Part shown: one piece after another, positions 8,216-15,716 of the stretch | Position numbering within the stretch: position 1 is the stretch's first letter | Layout: each line of letters begins with the position of its first letter | NCBI GenBank assembly: GCA_004151065.3 | Contig: NWUY0300037485.1 | Span: 1 to 15,716, forward strand | Source of the DNA: Larix sibirica | Lineage: Eukaryota > Streptophyta > Pinopsida > Pinales > Pinaceae | Direction: 5' to 3' | DNA length: 15,716 nucleotides | Program-made: the position numbers and the translations under genes | Notes under the pieces: model-generated | Databases searched by the model: none | Told to the model about the DNA's origin: nothing | What the model saw: only the letters and a program-made list of their open reading frames with translations

Positions 8216-8742
8216 AGGGTAATCATCAAATGGGTACCCATTGCAACACACAATAGTACTCAATCTACATATCCAACAATCCGTGAATAACCTAGTTGGC
8301 ATTTGAATACTAGTTTCAACACTAGCTTTTAATCATTGATATGTAACAATAAGTCAAATTAGTCGTTAGCGTAGTCAATAACAACCCAAATGAACTTAAG
8401 TTAATGAGATAACTCAAGTTTTTACATTCATCAATAAACATCAAAGCAACAAATGACCCCCTTACACACAACTACAATATCAATACAATAGTTAAATAGT
8501 ACTATAATTGTCAACAAATATCAAATGCCTAACAAATCCAGAAGCAAAACATCATATACAATCCAAATTCATGTACAGTTGATGATACACATCTATCTGT
8601 AAGAAGTCCTCAAACACCTATTCTAATGCTACCAAAACTATTAATTAGTCCAACCATAGTCAATCTTGGTAGTCAACGTTGGTCCAAAGTTTAGTCTTTC
8701 ACATATTTTTTGCAGAGAGTGATAAAACAAATTGTCACCTGC
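8216..8742 (-). other. Non-coding region of element D downstream of the G-patch gene
   Basis: No coding or repeat signal seen. It is probably the 3' untranslated region of the element. Confidence 0.4.
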
Positions 8743-9954
8743 CTAAGAATATTGATTCCTGGGAAACATTCTTCTTATCATTGTCATGAGGATGTCGATA
8801 TGGAAAAGATTGAATTTTTCTGGATGAATAACAGGTGCAAGCTTAGGTTCGAGTTCAATCAATAGTTCAAAACGCCCTTGCACATCAACTTTTTTATATT
8901 TTGGCATAGTATTTTCAACCAAAGTTTTAGTCAAATCATCAAATTCATTAGTATTTAGTTGTTCTTCTAACAATTTAGTCAGATGATACTCATCTACAAC
9001 AAATAAAACTACATTCAATGTAGAGTCACTCTTATTAAGCAATGAAAAACTATTACCTCCAAGATATTCTCTAGTCTATCTCTACTCATGAATAATTAGA
9101 ATAACAATTGACTACCCATTCTTCTCAAGAACACCTTAGGTGTATCCCATCTTTCTTAATAGGAAATATCCAATACTAGTAGTTTTCTTCTGAAATTTAG
9201 GACAAATATCAATAGTAGTAACCATGAAGGAATGGGGAGGGATCATGCCATCAATAACATCCTTCTTACAATAGAGGCTCCTCGGAATATGATCTAATGT
9301 AGCATTAGAAGCATCAACGAGGGAAGACTTATTCTAAGAGACAATATCAACCTTTTCAACATCAAAATTATTCAAAACAAATTTCAGTTAACTAATTTCA
9401 TTCTCAATACCCTATTTGCAATCCTAAATAGTCTCATCCCTTTTAGTCACTTGTAAAAATAAAGAATAATAATATTGTTGATTGAAACTCATCAACAAAG
9501 GCTTGCAAGTGGGAACCTTCATTCTCTAGCTAGATATTGGCTACCTACAACCTACCAATATTCTCCTTCAAACCATTAATTTCTGTATGATTGAGATTTT
9601 TGAATTCCTCCTCCAATTCATTATGTGAATCTACCTTATCTCCAAATTCATATATAATACTATGAAAGACACTTTACATCATTCTTTCTAAGACATTAAT
9701 ATTCCTAGATTCATCATCATACCTACGCAAAATAGCAGTTTGGAAGAGGGTAACCTCATCCTATATCTATGGATGGGTTGTCTCCAGTTGATCCTACAAT
9801 ATTCCATTCTTTGTTTATAGTATTGAAACAATAGTCCACATGTAAAATATTTTTGAAGTCAATCATGAGATTCCTACAAGGTAGGAGTTTTCTTCTCTTG
9901 AATTTCCTATAATTTCTACAAAATCAAGGTTTCATATTTGTCAAAGGAACCCAT
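8743..9954 (-). pseudogene. Decayed gene for a coiled-coil protein with a G-patch-like motif
   Basis: I do not recognise the full protein. The reading starts at ATG 9952-9954 (MGSFDKYETLI) and ends at 8743, about 400 codons. The first half is rich in E, K, L, N and Q with heptad-like spacing (for example ELEEEFKNLNHTEINGLKEN), suggesting a coiled coil. The middle has VDASNATLDHIPRSLYCKKD and PPHSFMVTTIDICPKF. Next comes a G-patch-like stretch at about 9060-9160, LLRKMGY..G..EKNG.S.V...IHE, matching the G-patch pattern of glycines after MGY; G-patches bind nucleic acid or helicases and occur beside some retroviral and plant retroelement proteases. A 99-residue stop-free tail (8743-9042) has no known domain. 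There are 17 internal stops, 13 of them TAG, and two compensating frameshifts near 9770 and 9470. It could be a Gag-like protein or a captured host gene. Confidence 0.68.
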
Positions 9955-10663
9955 ATTTATGTAGTCTTTACAATAGGTCAATTTACTTTTGATGGTTGAT
10001 TCTTAATTCTATCGACTATCTCAAGTTGAGCCAAGAAACATTTCTCCAATATACTCTTAATGCATAAGGAAATAGTAAGTAAACTATGCTATGAACAAAA
10101 GTATGAAGGAAATACCAAGTCAAACATTGTAAGATCAATCATGGCATATATGTCAACCCCGAGATAAATAGTATACCCTTCTAGTTAATTATCCCTAGTC
10201 GATAGTGAATGTGATAATCACCTTTCAATATATCAATGGAAACGTGGGTGACTTCTCTAGTCGATACTCAACACTGATGTTAGGAATAATTGATTCAATC
10301 GATATCCTTTTATCAACCATGTCTATGAGTTGTCTTAGGAAACTATAAGGATTTACACATGCATAGGATATACTTCACTACTATAGCCTTCAATGTCTAG
10401 CACCTACTAACCAATACAAAACTATAGTTTATACTTTAGTCAATTTGTTTCATACGTTGACACATTCTACGATAGATGATACAAGTTGGGTATGGGAATA
10501 TAAGTTAAATACTCAATAAAATTCTAAAAATGCAGAGAGCTAGATAATTCCATTTCAGGGATTTAGTTGGAATTTAACACCCATTTGTTAATATTCAATT
10601 AAGCAAGTCAATCTCATCAAGATCAAGCATAGATCACTCCTTCAAATGATTTCCAACTAATGG
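9955..10663 (-). other. 5' leader of element D
   Basis: No convincing coding region. Several TAGTCGATA/ATCGACTA-like motifs occur (about 10190, 10260, 10300), reminiscent of the core of the 7949-8215 repeats. Confidence 0.35.
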
Positions 10664-10692
10664 GTAGTCAATGAATACCCTTCATCAACCAA
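10664..10692. repeat. 29-bp direct repeat flanking the TRIM-like insert, left copy
   Basis: The first 19 bp (GTAGTCAATGAATACCCTT) are identical to 11277-11295, and the whole 29 bp match 11277-11305 at 27 positions. The two copies enclose the nested insert, so this may be a long target-site duplication or a flank duplication. Confidence 0.8.
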
Positions 10693-11275
10693 TCCAAAAG
10701 TCCCATGTTAATTTCCATTAAACCAAAAATGTCGACATGTTAATTTGTCATTAAACCAAAAGGTCAATCTGTCAGTTTCAGATACAACCACCGGAATTAA
10801 TGGTGTTGGTTGTGGATTCTGATCTTCCTGATTCAGAGGTTGTGTCTCAGCCCTGTCTGGATCCCATCCCATGAAGGGGGGTGTGGGGGGGCTTTCCACC
10901 CCACTATAGTCGCCATGGGGGGGCATCGCCCCCGTAGCGAAAATTTCAGAAAAAATGCCTNTTGCTCTGCGATCATGTTTTTCTAACAATTGGATCCATA
11001 GGAGGCTATTAAACCATGCCATAAGTCCCGCAGGAGGTGTTGACCATCAAGTCAACCATCTCCCCCTTAGCACCCAATGAGGTACTCAACGCCAACTAAG
11101 TGGACTCGAACACGTGACTTTTTGGATATGGTAGCAATTATTAGCCCACTTTTGTTGTTAAACCAAAACACTGACCTACTAGTTTCTGATACAACTGCCA
11201 GAGTTAATGGATCCACGAGAGGATTATAAAACATGTCATGAGTCCTGAAGGAGGTGCTGACCACCAATTCAACAA
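10693..11275 (-). mobile_element. TRIM-like mini element nested in element D
   Basis: Two related modules of about 118 bp lie in direct orientation: copy 1 at 11158-11275, copy 2 at 10751-10803 plus 10992-11058 (split by the GC-rich insert). About 100 bp separate them. In minus sense the second module starts TGGTTGACTTGATGG right after a purine tract AAGGGGGAGA (about 11059-11069), the expected order of PPT and 3' LTR. A terminal-repeat retrotransposon in miniature fits size and layout. No clear primer-binding site follows the first module; TGTATCAGAAAC (about 11184-11195) resembles one but lies inside the repeat. A further tandem duplication of about 31 bp sits at 10704-10766. Confidence 0.48.
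10804..10988. mobile_element. 185-bp GC-rich TG...CA insert (solo-LTR-like)
   Basis: It begins TGTTGG and ends CTAACA, inverted-repeat ends typical of an LTR. It splits a module that is continuous in the sister copy at 11209, and is bordered by AATGG (10799-10803) and ATTGG (10989-10993), a 4/5 match expected for a 5-bp duplication. It holds G and C runs that can fold (GTGGGG...CCCCAC; GGGGGC..GCCCCC) unlike the AT-rich surroundings. One ambiguous base (N) is at 10961. Orientation unknown. Confidence 0.55.
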
Positions 11276-11276
11276 T

Positions 11277-11305
11277 GTAGTCAATGAATACCCTTAGTCA
11301 ACCAA
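11277..11305. repeat. 29-bp direct repeat flanking the TRIM-like insert, right copy
   Basis: Partner of 10664-10692; it abuts the outer end of the right-hand module within 1-2 bp. Confidence 0.8.
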
Positions 11306-11657
11306 ATTAATATGCATTTGAACCTTTATTCAAGAAACCGCTACATATTTTGGGGTTCAATATATAACCAATCTTCATCCCTAGCAAAGCTTCATGAGTA
11401 TGGTAGAATAACACCCAATAAATTTCCATATCTCATCAATTAGGGAACAAAATGGTCTAATCCAACTTCACACCCATATAAGTGGACTCACCTAGAGAAG
11501 TGATTAAGTCACATCGCACCAAGATTAGGGTATTATGGACAAATTCAATGATTCACTATACTTCCAAGTCCTCTAAACAAATTCTTAGTAGTCCATCAAA
11601 TATGAGTTGTATTGGAACTCTCCACATTTTGCATAACCCAAATCAAGAACCCAACAT
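11306..11657 (-). other. Start of the element D leader, non-coding
   Basis: No coding signal; the open frame at 11482-11679 on plus runs into the LTR and has no known domain. Confidence 0.4.
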
Positions 11658-11668
11658 CTCTAATGTCA
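11658..11668 (-). promoter_or_regulatory. Decayed primer-binding site of element D
   Basis: Minus-strand TGACATTAGAG directly follows the 5' LTR. It differs from the initiator tRNA-Met site TGGTATCAGAG only at three positions, all transitions. Confidence 0.62.
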
Positions 11669-11996
11669 TGTTGGAATAGGAAATTGAATATCAAAAGTGG
11701 AAAATAAATATTCCAAGATCAATGGTGGTGTCAAGAGACACCATAATAACTTGAGCACACTGAACAAATCTCCATGATAGTATATCTAATAGATTGATCA
11801 AATGTCATCTACATACAGGTTTAGGTTAATAATTGAAACCCCCAATGTATGGGCCTAGACCCCATACTTACTCCATAAATTGTGGATCTAATAGCTCCAT
11901 TTTCTAGTTCAATCTACTCTCAACGATCGACTCCCTCAATGGTCAACTACATATAATGAAGAGGCGAGTTTACACAAACAACCAAAGGTTCGAACA
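11669..11996 (-). repeat. 5' LTR of element D
   Basis: Begins TGTTCGAACC at 11996 in minus sense next to TTGGA and ends at the decayed primer-binding site (plus-strand edge TGTTGGAATAGG, matching TGCTGTAATAGG at 7278). It aligns with 7278-7623 along its length. Confidence 0.86.
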
Positions 11997-12001
11997 TTGG
12001 A
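11997..12001. repeat. Target-site duplication of element D, right copy
   Basis: TTGGA, identical to 7273-7277, directly outside the TG start of the 5' LTR. Confidence 0.8.
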
Positions 12002-12558
12002 TTGAGTCTAGACATCACAATTATTACATATATGTATTAATTATATTGATTGTTTTATTAGACTATTTAATGTGTTGGTCTCAGTGTGTACATATGCTAT
12101 GGTATTTTTTAAGAGTAGATTTTTTCCAATTCGTTATTTTTTGCCCATTTTTAAAAATATTTTCCTATTGGCTTAGAAATTTTCCTACTTTTTACATAAA
12201 ATATGTTTAAATTAATAAAATTTGGGAAGTTTTAACAACATATTATATTTGTTTGATTGACTATTCACTTACATATATGTATGTATGATTATTTTAATCT
12301 AAATAGTCACATAGAACACTATACCGTGTATTTTTTAAGGATGAAATTTCGTCAATTGACTATTTTTTGGCCATTTTATAAAAAAAAAATCACCAATTAG
12401 CTTAAAAATTCACATATTTTTAAAAATTCGCCAAAAAATAAAAAATTTAATAGTATATTATATGTTTTTTTTTTAAATATTCTCCTACATATCTATATGT
12501 CTAGTTTTTCAATCCAAATAGTCACTTAGAATACTATACATATGTATAATATTTGAAT
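12002..12558 (+). repeat. Gypsy LTR continuation with an AT-rich tandem repeat
   Basis: By the insertion model this is the far side of the gypsy 3' LTR cut by element D. From about 12024 it is a diverged tandem repeat with unit starts near 12024, 12269 and 12485 (about 245 and 216 bp, then a partial unit). Shared blocks are ACATATATGTAT, AATAGTCAC.TAGAA.ACTATA, GTATTTTTTAAG...ATTT, CAATT.G.TATTTTTTG.CCATTTT and AATTCAC/TTCCTA-like segments. Poly-T and poly-A runs are frequent. The LTR end is not identifiable; no coding signal. Confidence 0.6.
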
Positions 12559-13633
12559 CCTTATGTAACATCCTCTTTTACGCGCACTTTTTTGTAATTG
12601 AAATACAAATGTAAAATGTACTATGTAATGGTTCTTGGCGAGGAGTTCAAGGCCAAGTCCCTGCCAACAAAGCACTGTAAGTATTGTTTTGTATTTCGTA
12701 AGTTGTAAATTGAATTTGTAGACTTAGGAGACTGAAGGGATTGATGCAACTAAATGATGGGGGAAAACGAATCCACTAAGGGAAGATGTTGGATGGCTAG
12801 GAAGCCATGGAGATTAATTTGATGATGACAGGTGTCATCCTGGTTCCAAAGGCACTTGAAGAAAAGTAATTGTTTACTTGATTAGCCAAAAGTTATAGGT
12901 GTCATTTTAAACTATCTATTAGAAAAATAGAAAAGTGTGTATTACCTAGCCTAAAAAGGAAGCTAAGTCCTACTACTAACTCATTATTAATGAAGTATTA
13001 TTAGTATTATCATATTATTATGGCGCGATAGGCCATTGATAATTACATGAGATTATTATGAATATTTATGTGTAGGAAGAGAGCACACAAGTCTTAATGG
13101 AAAATTATTTTAATAGATATATATATATATGAAATATGCATATACATGTATTGCAATTTATAGATACAAATGAATAAATGATTATTATTGTATTTACTGA
13201 TGTTATAAAGTGAGAGGAAATATCTACTTAAATAATTAAAAAGAATTCTCTCATCCTTGCAGCATGAGTAAAATTGCAATTTGAAATTACAAGTGCTAAC
13301 CGAAGAACCGTTAGGATTTGGGGAGTTGGTCCCACTACCTCGGGAGAAGCAACCCTTTCTTTCTTATTGGACACCTTGTTCTTTTCTATAACAACTATGT
13401 TAAGAACTGGAGGTTAAGTGGAACGAATGAATCTTATTGGACATCGTGTTCCTTGCCATGTCCGCAGCTACATCTCGGCATATTTAATGTTCACTCCTAC
13501 AATGCCCACTCTGGTAGGATCTACTTGCACACATTAATGCATCTTGGATGGTATTCACGTAGATGTACGTGAAGGGAAACCGCTAAGCCCAAATTTGTAA
13601 GGCCTTTATTCAGAGGGAGTTGACCATGTTTCT
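12559..13633. other. Unassigned AT-rich sequence with small palindromes
   Basis: No protein motif is recognisable, including in the 84-codon frame at 13318-13572. TGTAACATCCTC at 12564 looks like a plant gypsy LTR start, but no matching end or target duplication was found. Small structures are a GATGACA-GG-TGTCATC hairpin (12824-12839), a TTCACGTA-GATG-TACGTGAA inverted repeat with two ACGT cores (13554-13573), an AT dinucleotide run around 13117-13130, and a 20-bp near-identical direct repeat (TCTTATTGGACA..) at about 13362 and 13432. Confidence 0.4.
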
Positions 13634-13778
13634 CGAAAGCTAAGCATTGAGCTGCAGAGCATTTAATGTGGTAGCTTAGTGCTTAGGGTTCTTTGGATCT
13701 GGAGACTCTCCAGATCTAATGGACCCTAAGCACTAAGTTGCCGCATTTAATGCTCTGCAGCTCAATGCTTAGCTTTCG
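13634..13778 (+). ncRNA. Candidate long-stem hairpin RNA or fold-back element (145 nt)
   Basis: The sequence is a near-perfect palindrome centred on 13706. Pairing each base i with 27412-i gives 72 pairs on the plus-strand RNA: 65 Watson-Crick, 5 G-U wobbles (13669, 13672, 13674, 13690, 13695) and 2 U-U mismatches (13664, 13692). The first 30 bp are perfect (CGAAAGCTAAGCATTG...). The arms meet with almost no loop (GGAGA-C-TCTCC). Pairing stops abruptly outside both ends, and no target duplication is obvious. Such a stem is a Dicer-like substrate type, as in young plant MIR genes or hairpin-siRNA loci. It could equally be a palindromic MITE. I do not recognise a known miRNA in the arms, and no promoter was identified. 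Confidence 0.5.
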
Positions 13779-15100
13779 CCACTAACAATAACTGAAAATG
13801 TTGTATCATGTAGTATCATGTTCCCCATAACAAAATAGCTTGGCACTGACAATGTCGGCAAAGTATTATCATGCTTGAAACAATTACAATGTCGGTTTCT
13901 CTAGGTGTATCTTTGGATGCAACAATAAGCTCCATCCATGAAGGAGAAGATCATTTTTGTGAACTTGGTACTTTTATGAATCAATGGGATCTAGATTAGA
14001 GAAAACAATGCAAAATATTTTTATAGCATTTGCATTCTAAGAAATTTTTTCCTTATATACATATGAATTTCTCTTATATTTACCACATTGACTCTTGTTG
14101 GTTCTTCTATGGAGAGTTTAATAATCATGTCATCATTCCTTGCGATGCCACTACCAACACTGTAATATCCTTCCGTCAATGGTCTCCAAGAGTGCCAATG
14201 GTCTCCACAAGTGCCACAAATTCCTTCACCAAATGGGTTCTTACATGTAGCAGTCAACTCTAATTACAGACGATGACTCCTCTAATATTCTATTGTGTAG
14301 CGATCTCAAAGCTCCTTGCTTTCATGTATATTGCAAACTTGTAGATCTCATTCATGGCCACCTCAGATATTAACTGGTGGCAACGTTATTCCTTTATCTG
14401 CAAGAGACATTAGCTCATAGTTCACCCTTGGCACCAACAACCAACAAGCAAAGCTATAATCGCCAAACATTTCAATCAAGTTTTGTTGCTTTTGATGCTC
14501 TTCGTTCGGCTGTGGATTTCACTTTTTCTTTCTCGGTTTACCAACTATTCACAAATCCTCAAAATCGATGACTTTCACATCTATCGAATTTTCCACAAAA
14601 TCTATGAACATCCATATTCTCCATGTTTTTTAATGTTGTATTATTGCTCATATTTTTTGGGTGCTCAGAATTATGCATGATGACAAATTAAAGAGTTGTG
14701 AGTTGAATAAAGAATGATAGAAGAGCTTGAAGGTAGAAATTATCAGGATTTGGCAGGAGGTAGGTTAAGACCCAAAAATATTCAATAAACATTACCTAAA
14801 ATGCAAAAATCCCTCTTGACATCATTTGGACGAGACTTAGTTGCATGCAACTTTCACCCTTGTTCACGAAAACGTTTCATTCAAAAGTTACATATACAAG
14901 ACGTAGCCACAAACTTTGGTAGTATTTCAATTTTGAAACACTTAATTTTTGGAATGTTGGCAATATCTTCAAGAAGTCTCCTCATTGATGGAGGTTTTCT
15001 GCACAACAAAAGGCCTTAAATATACAACAAGATGATAGCTCCTTTAATAGACCTATGGCTTTGATTCCCTCTCTGATGTATGTGATGTGTGGATTCTAAC
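13779..15100. other. Unassigned region
   Basis: No recognisable coding region on either strand. The overlapping frames at 14021-14263 and the short frames at 14377-14680 and 14801-15019 carry no known domain and have no supporting homology I can see. A small local duplication (GGTCTCCA.GAGTGCCA / GGTCTCCACAAGTGCCA) lies near 14180-14216. It may be internal sequence of element E, but no Gag or Pol motif was found. Confidence 0.35.
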
Positions 15101-15500
15101 CACGACCATTTTCCTCATTCAACCTCAGATTCACTCGCAAATCGTGAAAGCATCCTTCCTCCTCAGGCAACACAACCCTCTTCCTCATGTAACACTTCAA
15201 TAGATCTAAAATATATATACTTCAACATGCAAATCCAGGCATCTCTACCACCAAAGATGTAGTCCAGTCGCAGATCCATGTTCTATGCCTCCACCAAAGC
15301 CAAACTTGTCCTCGGTTGCCTCCAACCTCAGGTAGCACAACCATAGTTCTGATTTGACATATGTGTGAGATTGAAATTTGTAATGAGTAGATCTACACTT
15401 TAACCAGTTGATCTGCATTTTCTCCTTGTAGATCCAAGTGCCCAAGCAGTAGATCTGCCATCTCCTATCATGCACCTACAAGCAATCTCATCTACACAAA
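15101..15500 (-). other. Probable 5' leader of element E
   Basis: Directly downstream (minus sense) of the primer-binding site. It contains repeated CTCAGG.A.CACAACC and AGATCTAC-type words (about 15165-15185 and 15332-15345; 15390, 15430, 15450). The 76-codon frame at 15245-15475 has no recognised domain and overlaps the expected leader. Confidence 0.4.
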
Positions 15501-15516
15501 CCAGGCTCTGATACCA
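15501..15516 (-). promoter_or_regulatory. Primer-binding site of element E (initiator tRNA-Met)
   Basis: Minus-strand TGGTATCAGAGCCTGG matches the complement of the plant initiator tRNA-Met 3' end with one mismatch. It is the best preserved primer-binding site in the window. The preceding CCTAATA-G is a decayed form of the common plant copia junction CCAACA-G-TGGTATCAGAGC. Confidence 0.85.
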
Positions 15517-15517
15517 C

Positions 15518-15716
15518 TATTAGGAATATAAACATGCGAGAGAGAATAAAACAAAAATAACAACAAAGACAATAGCAACACCATATTTATTCTAGAAAAC
15601 CTCGTAGGGAAAAACCAACCATTAATAATAGATCTATTAAATTGGTCCTTGGTCAAACTAGGCCAAGGCCGCCAAGAGCATCTCTCTTGCTCACTTTTGG
15701 CACAGTACAATGGAGG
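15518..15716 (-). mobile_element. 5' LTR end of a copia-type element (E), runs off the window
   Basis: In minus sense the sequence ends ...ATTCCTAATA just before the primer-binding site. It contains a GGTTTTTCCCTACGAGG block and an AATAAA signal (15586-15591), both usual in the R/U5 part of plant copia LTRs. No second LTR copy occurs in the window. The LTR start lies beyond 15716. Confidence 0.7.

Larger units (their letters stand above)
7278..11996 (-). mobile_element. Non-autonomous LTR retrotransposon carrying a G-patch/coiled-coil gene (element D)
   Basis: Minus-strand order is 5' LTR (11669-11996), decayed initiator tRNA-Met-type primer-binding site (11658-11668), leader with a nested TRIM-like insert, one decayed gene (8743-9954), a 3' region with 80-bp tandem repeats, polypurine tract (7624-7635) and 3' LTR (7278-7623). 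The 5-bp duplication TTGGA flanks it. No protease, RT, RNase H or integrase motif is visible in about 4 kb of internal DNA, so it must have been mobilised in trans. LTR identity is only about 75% by eye, so it is old. It inserted into the gypsy LTR. LARD-like or derivative elements with a captured or unusual gene are the nearest known category; I cannot name the family. Confidence 0.85.

Noticed and set aside
11102-11160. tRNA- or SINE-like internal promoter on the minus strand (GTTCGAGTCC resembles a B box)
   Set aside because: The bases around the TTCGAGT loop do not form a T-stem, and no proper A box lies at the expected distance.
12564-13300. Second gypsy LTR beginning TGTAACATCCTC
   Set aside because: No polypurine tract before it, no CA end with a matching target duplication, and no partner copy in the window.
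13318-13572. 84-codon plus-strand open frame
   Set aside because: No recognisable domain, unclear context, and it contains palindromic DNA. Probably chance.
14021-14263. Overlapping open frames on both strands, one with several cysteines (CKNPFGEG..CGTCGDHW)
   Set aside because: The cysteine pattern matches no family I know, and a tandem word explains part of the similarity between segments.
1-15716. CRISPR array, bacterial operon or ribosomal RNA
   Set aside because: No regularly spaced identical repeats, no prokaryotic gene layout and no rRNA-like sequence; all proteins seen are plant retroelement types.

Overview
The window looks like intergenic DNA from a large, repeat-rich seed-plant genome. 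I would guess a gymnosperm, but that is inference from the age and nesting of the elements. It is AT-rich, has no intact long reading frame, and almost everything recognisable is decayed LTR-retrotransposon sequence. Primer-binding sites complementary to plant initiator tRNA-Met and plant-type Ty1/copia and Ty3/gypsy proteins support a plant host. I find no convincing host gene.

Layout from left to right. (A) About 1-4085 is an old minus-strand LTR-like sequence with a TATA box near 429-437 and a TGTTAG-type edge near 4085. It is split by (B), a complete but gag-only Ty1/copia element on the minus strand (845-3077), with two diverged LTRs, a PBS, a PPT and a 5-bp target duplication GATCC. (C) About 4340-6899 is a plus-strand Ty3/gypsy pol remnant: RT, RNase H, integrase and C-terminal tail, with many frameshifts and stops. 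It ends at a PPT, and its 3' LTR starts at 6900. That LTR is split by (D), a 4.7-kb minus-strand LTR element (7278-11996) with target duplication TTGGA. D has no pol; it carries one decayed gene of about 400 codons for a coiled-coil protein with a G-patch-like motif. Inside D lies a smaller TRIM-like element (about 10693-11275), and inside that a 185-bp GC-rich TG...CA insert.

From 12002 the interrupted gypsy LTR seems to resume and runs into an AT-rich tandem repeat (about 12024-12558). After about 1 kb of unassigned sequence comes a 145-bp, almost perfect palindrome (13634-13778) that would fold as RNA into a 72-pair stem; this is a hairpin-RNA or fold-back element candidate. The rest (13779-15500) is unassigned apart from what is probably the leader of (E), a minus-strand copia-type element whose PBS (15501-15516) and 5' LTR end (15518 onward) run off the right edge.

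The elements do not act together as a system. The window records successive insertions (B into A, D into C, TRIM-like into D, GC-rich insert into the TRIM-like element) followed by long decay. In D's gene nearly all internal stops are TAG, as expected from deamination of methylated CAG codons. The items most worth a second look are the G-patch element D, the long hairpin, and the three-level nest at 10664-11305.
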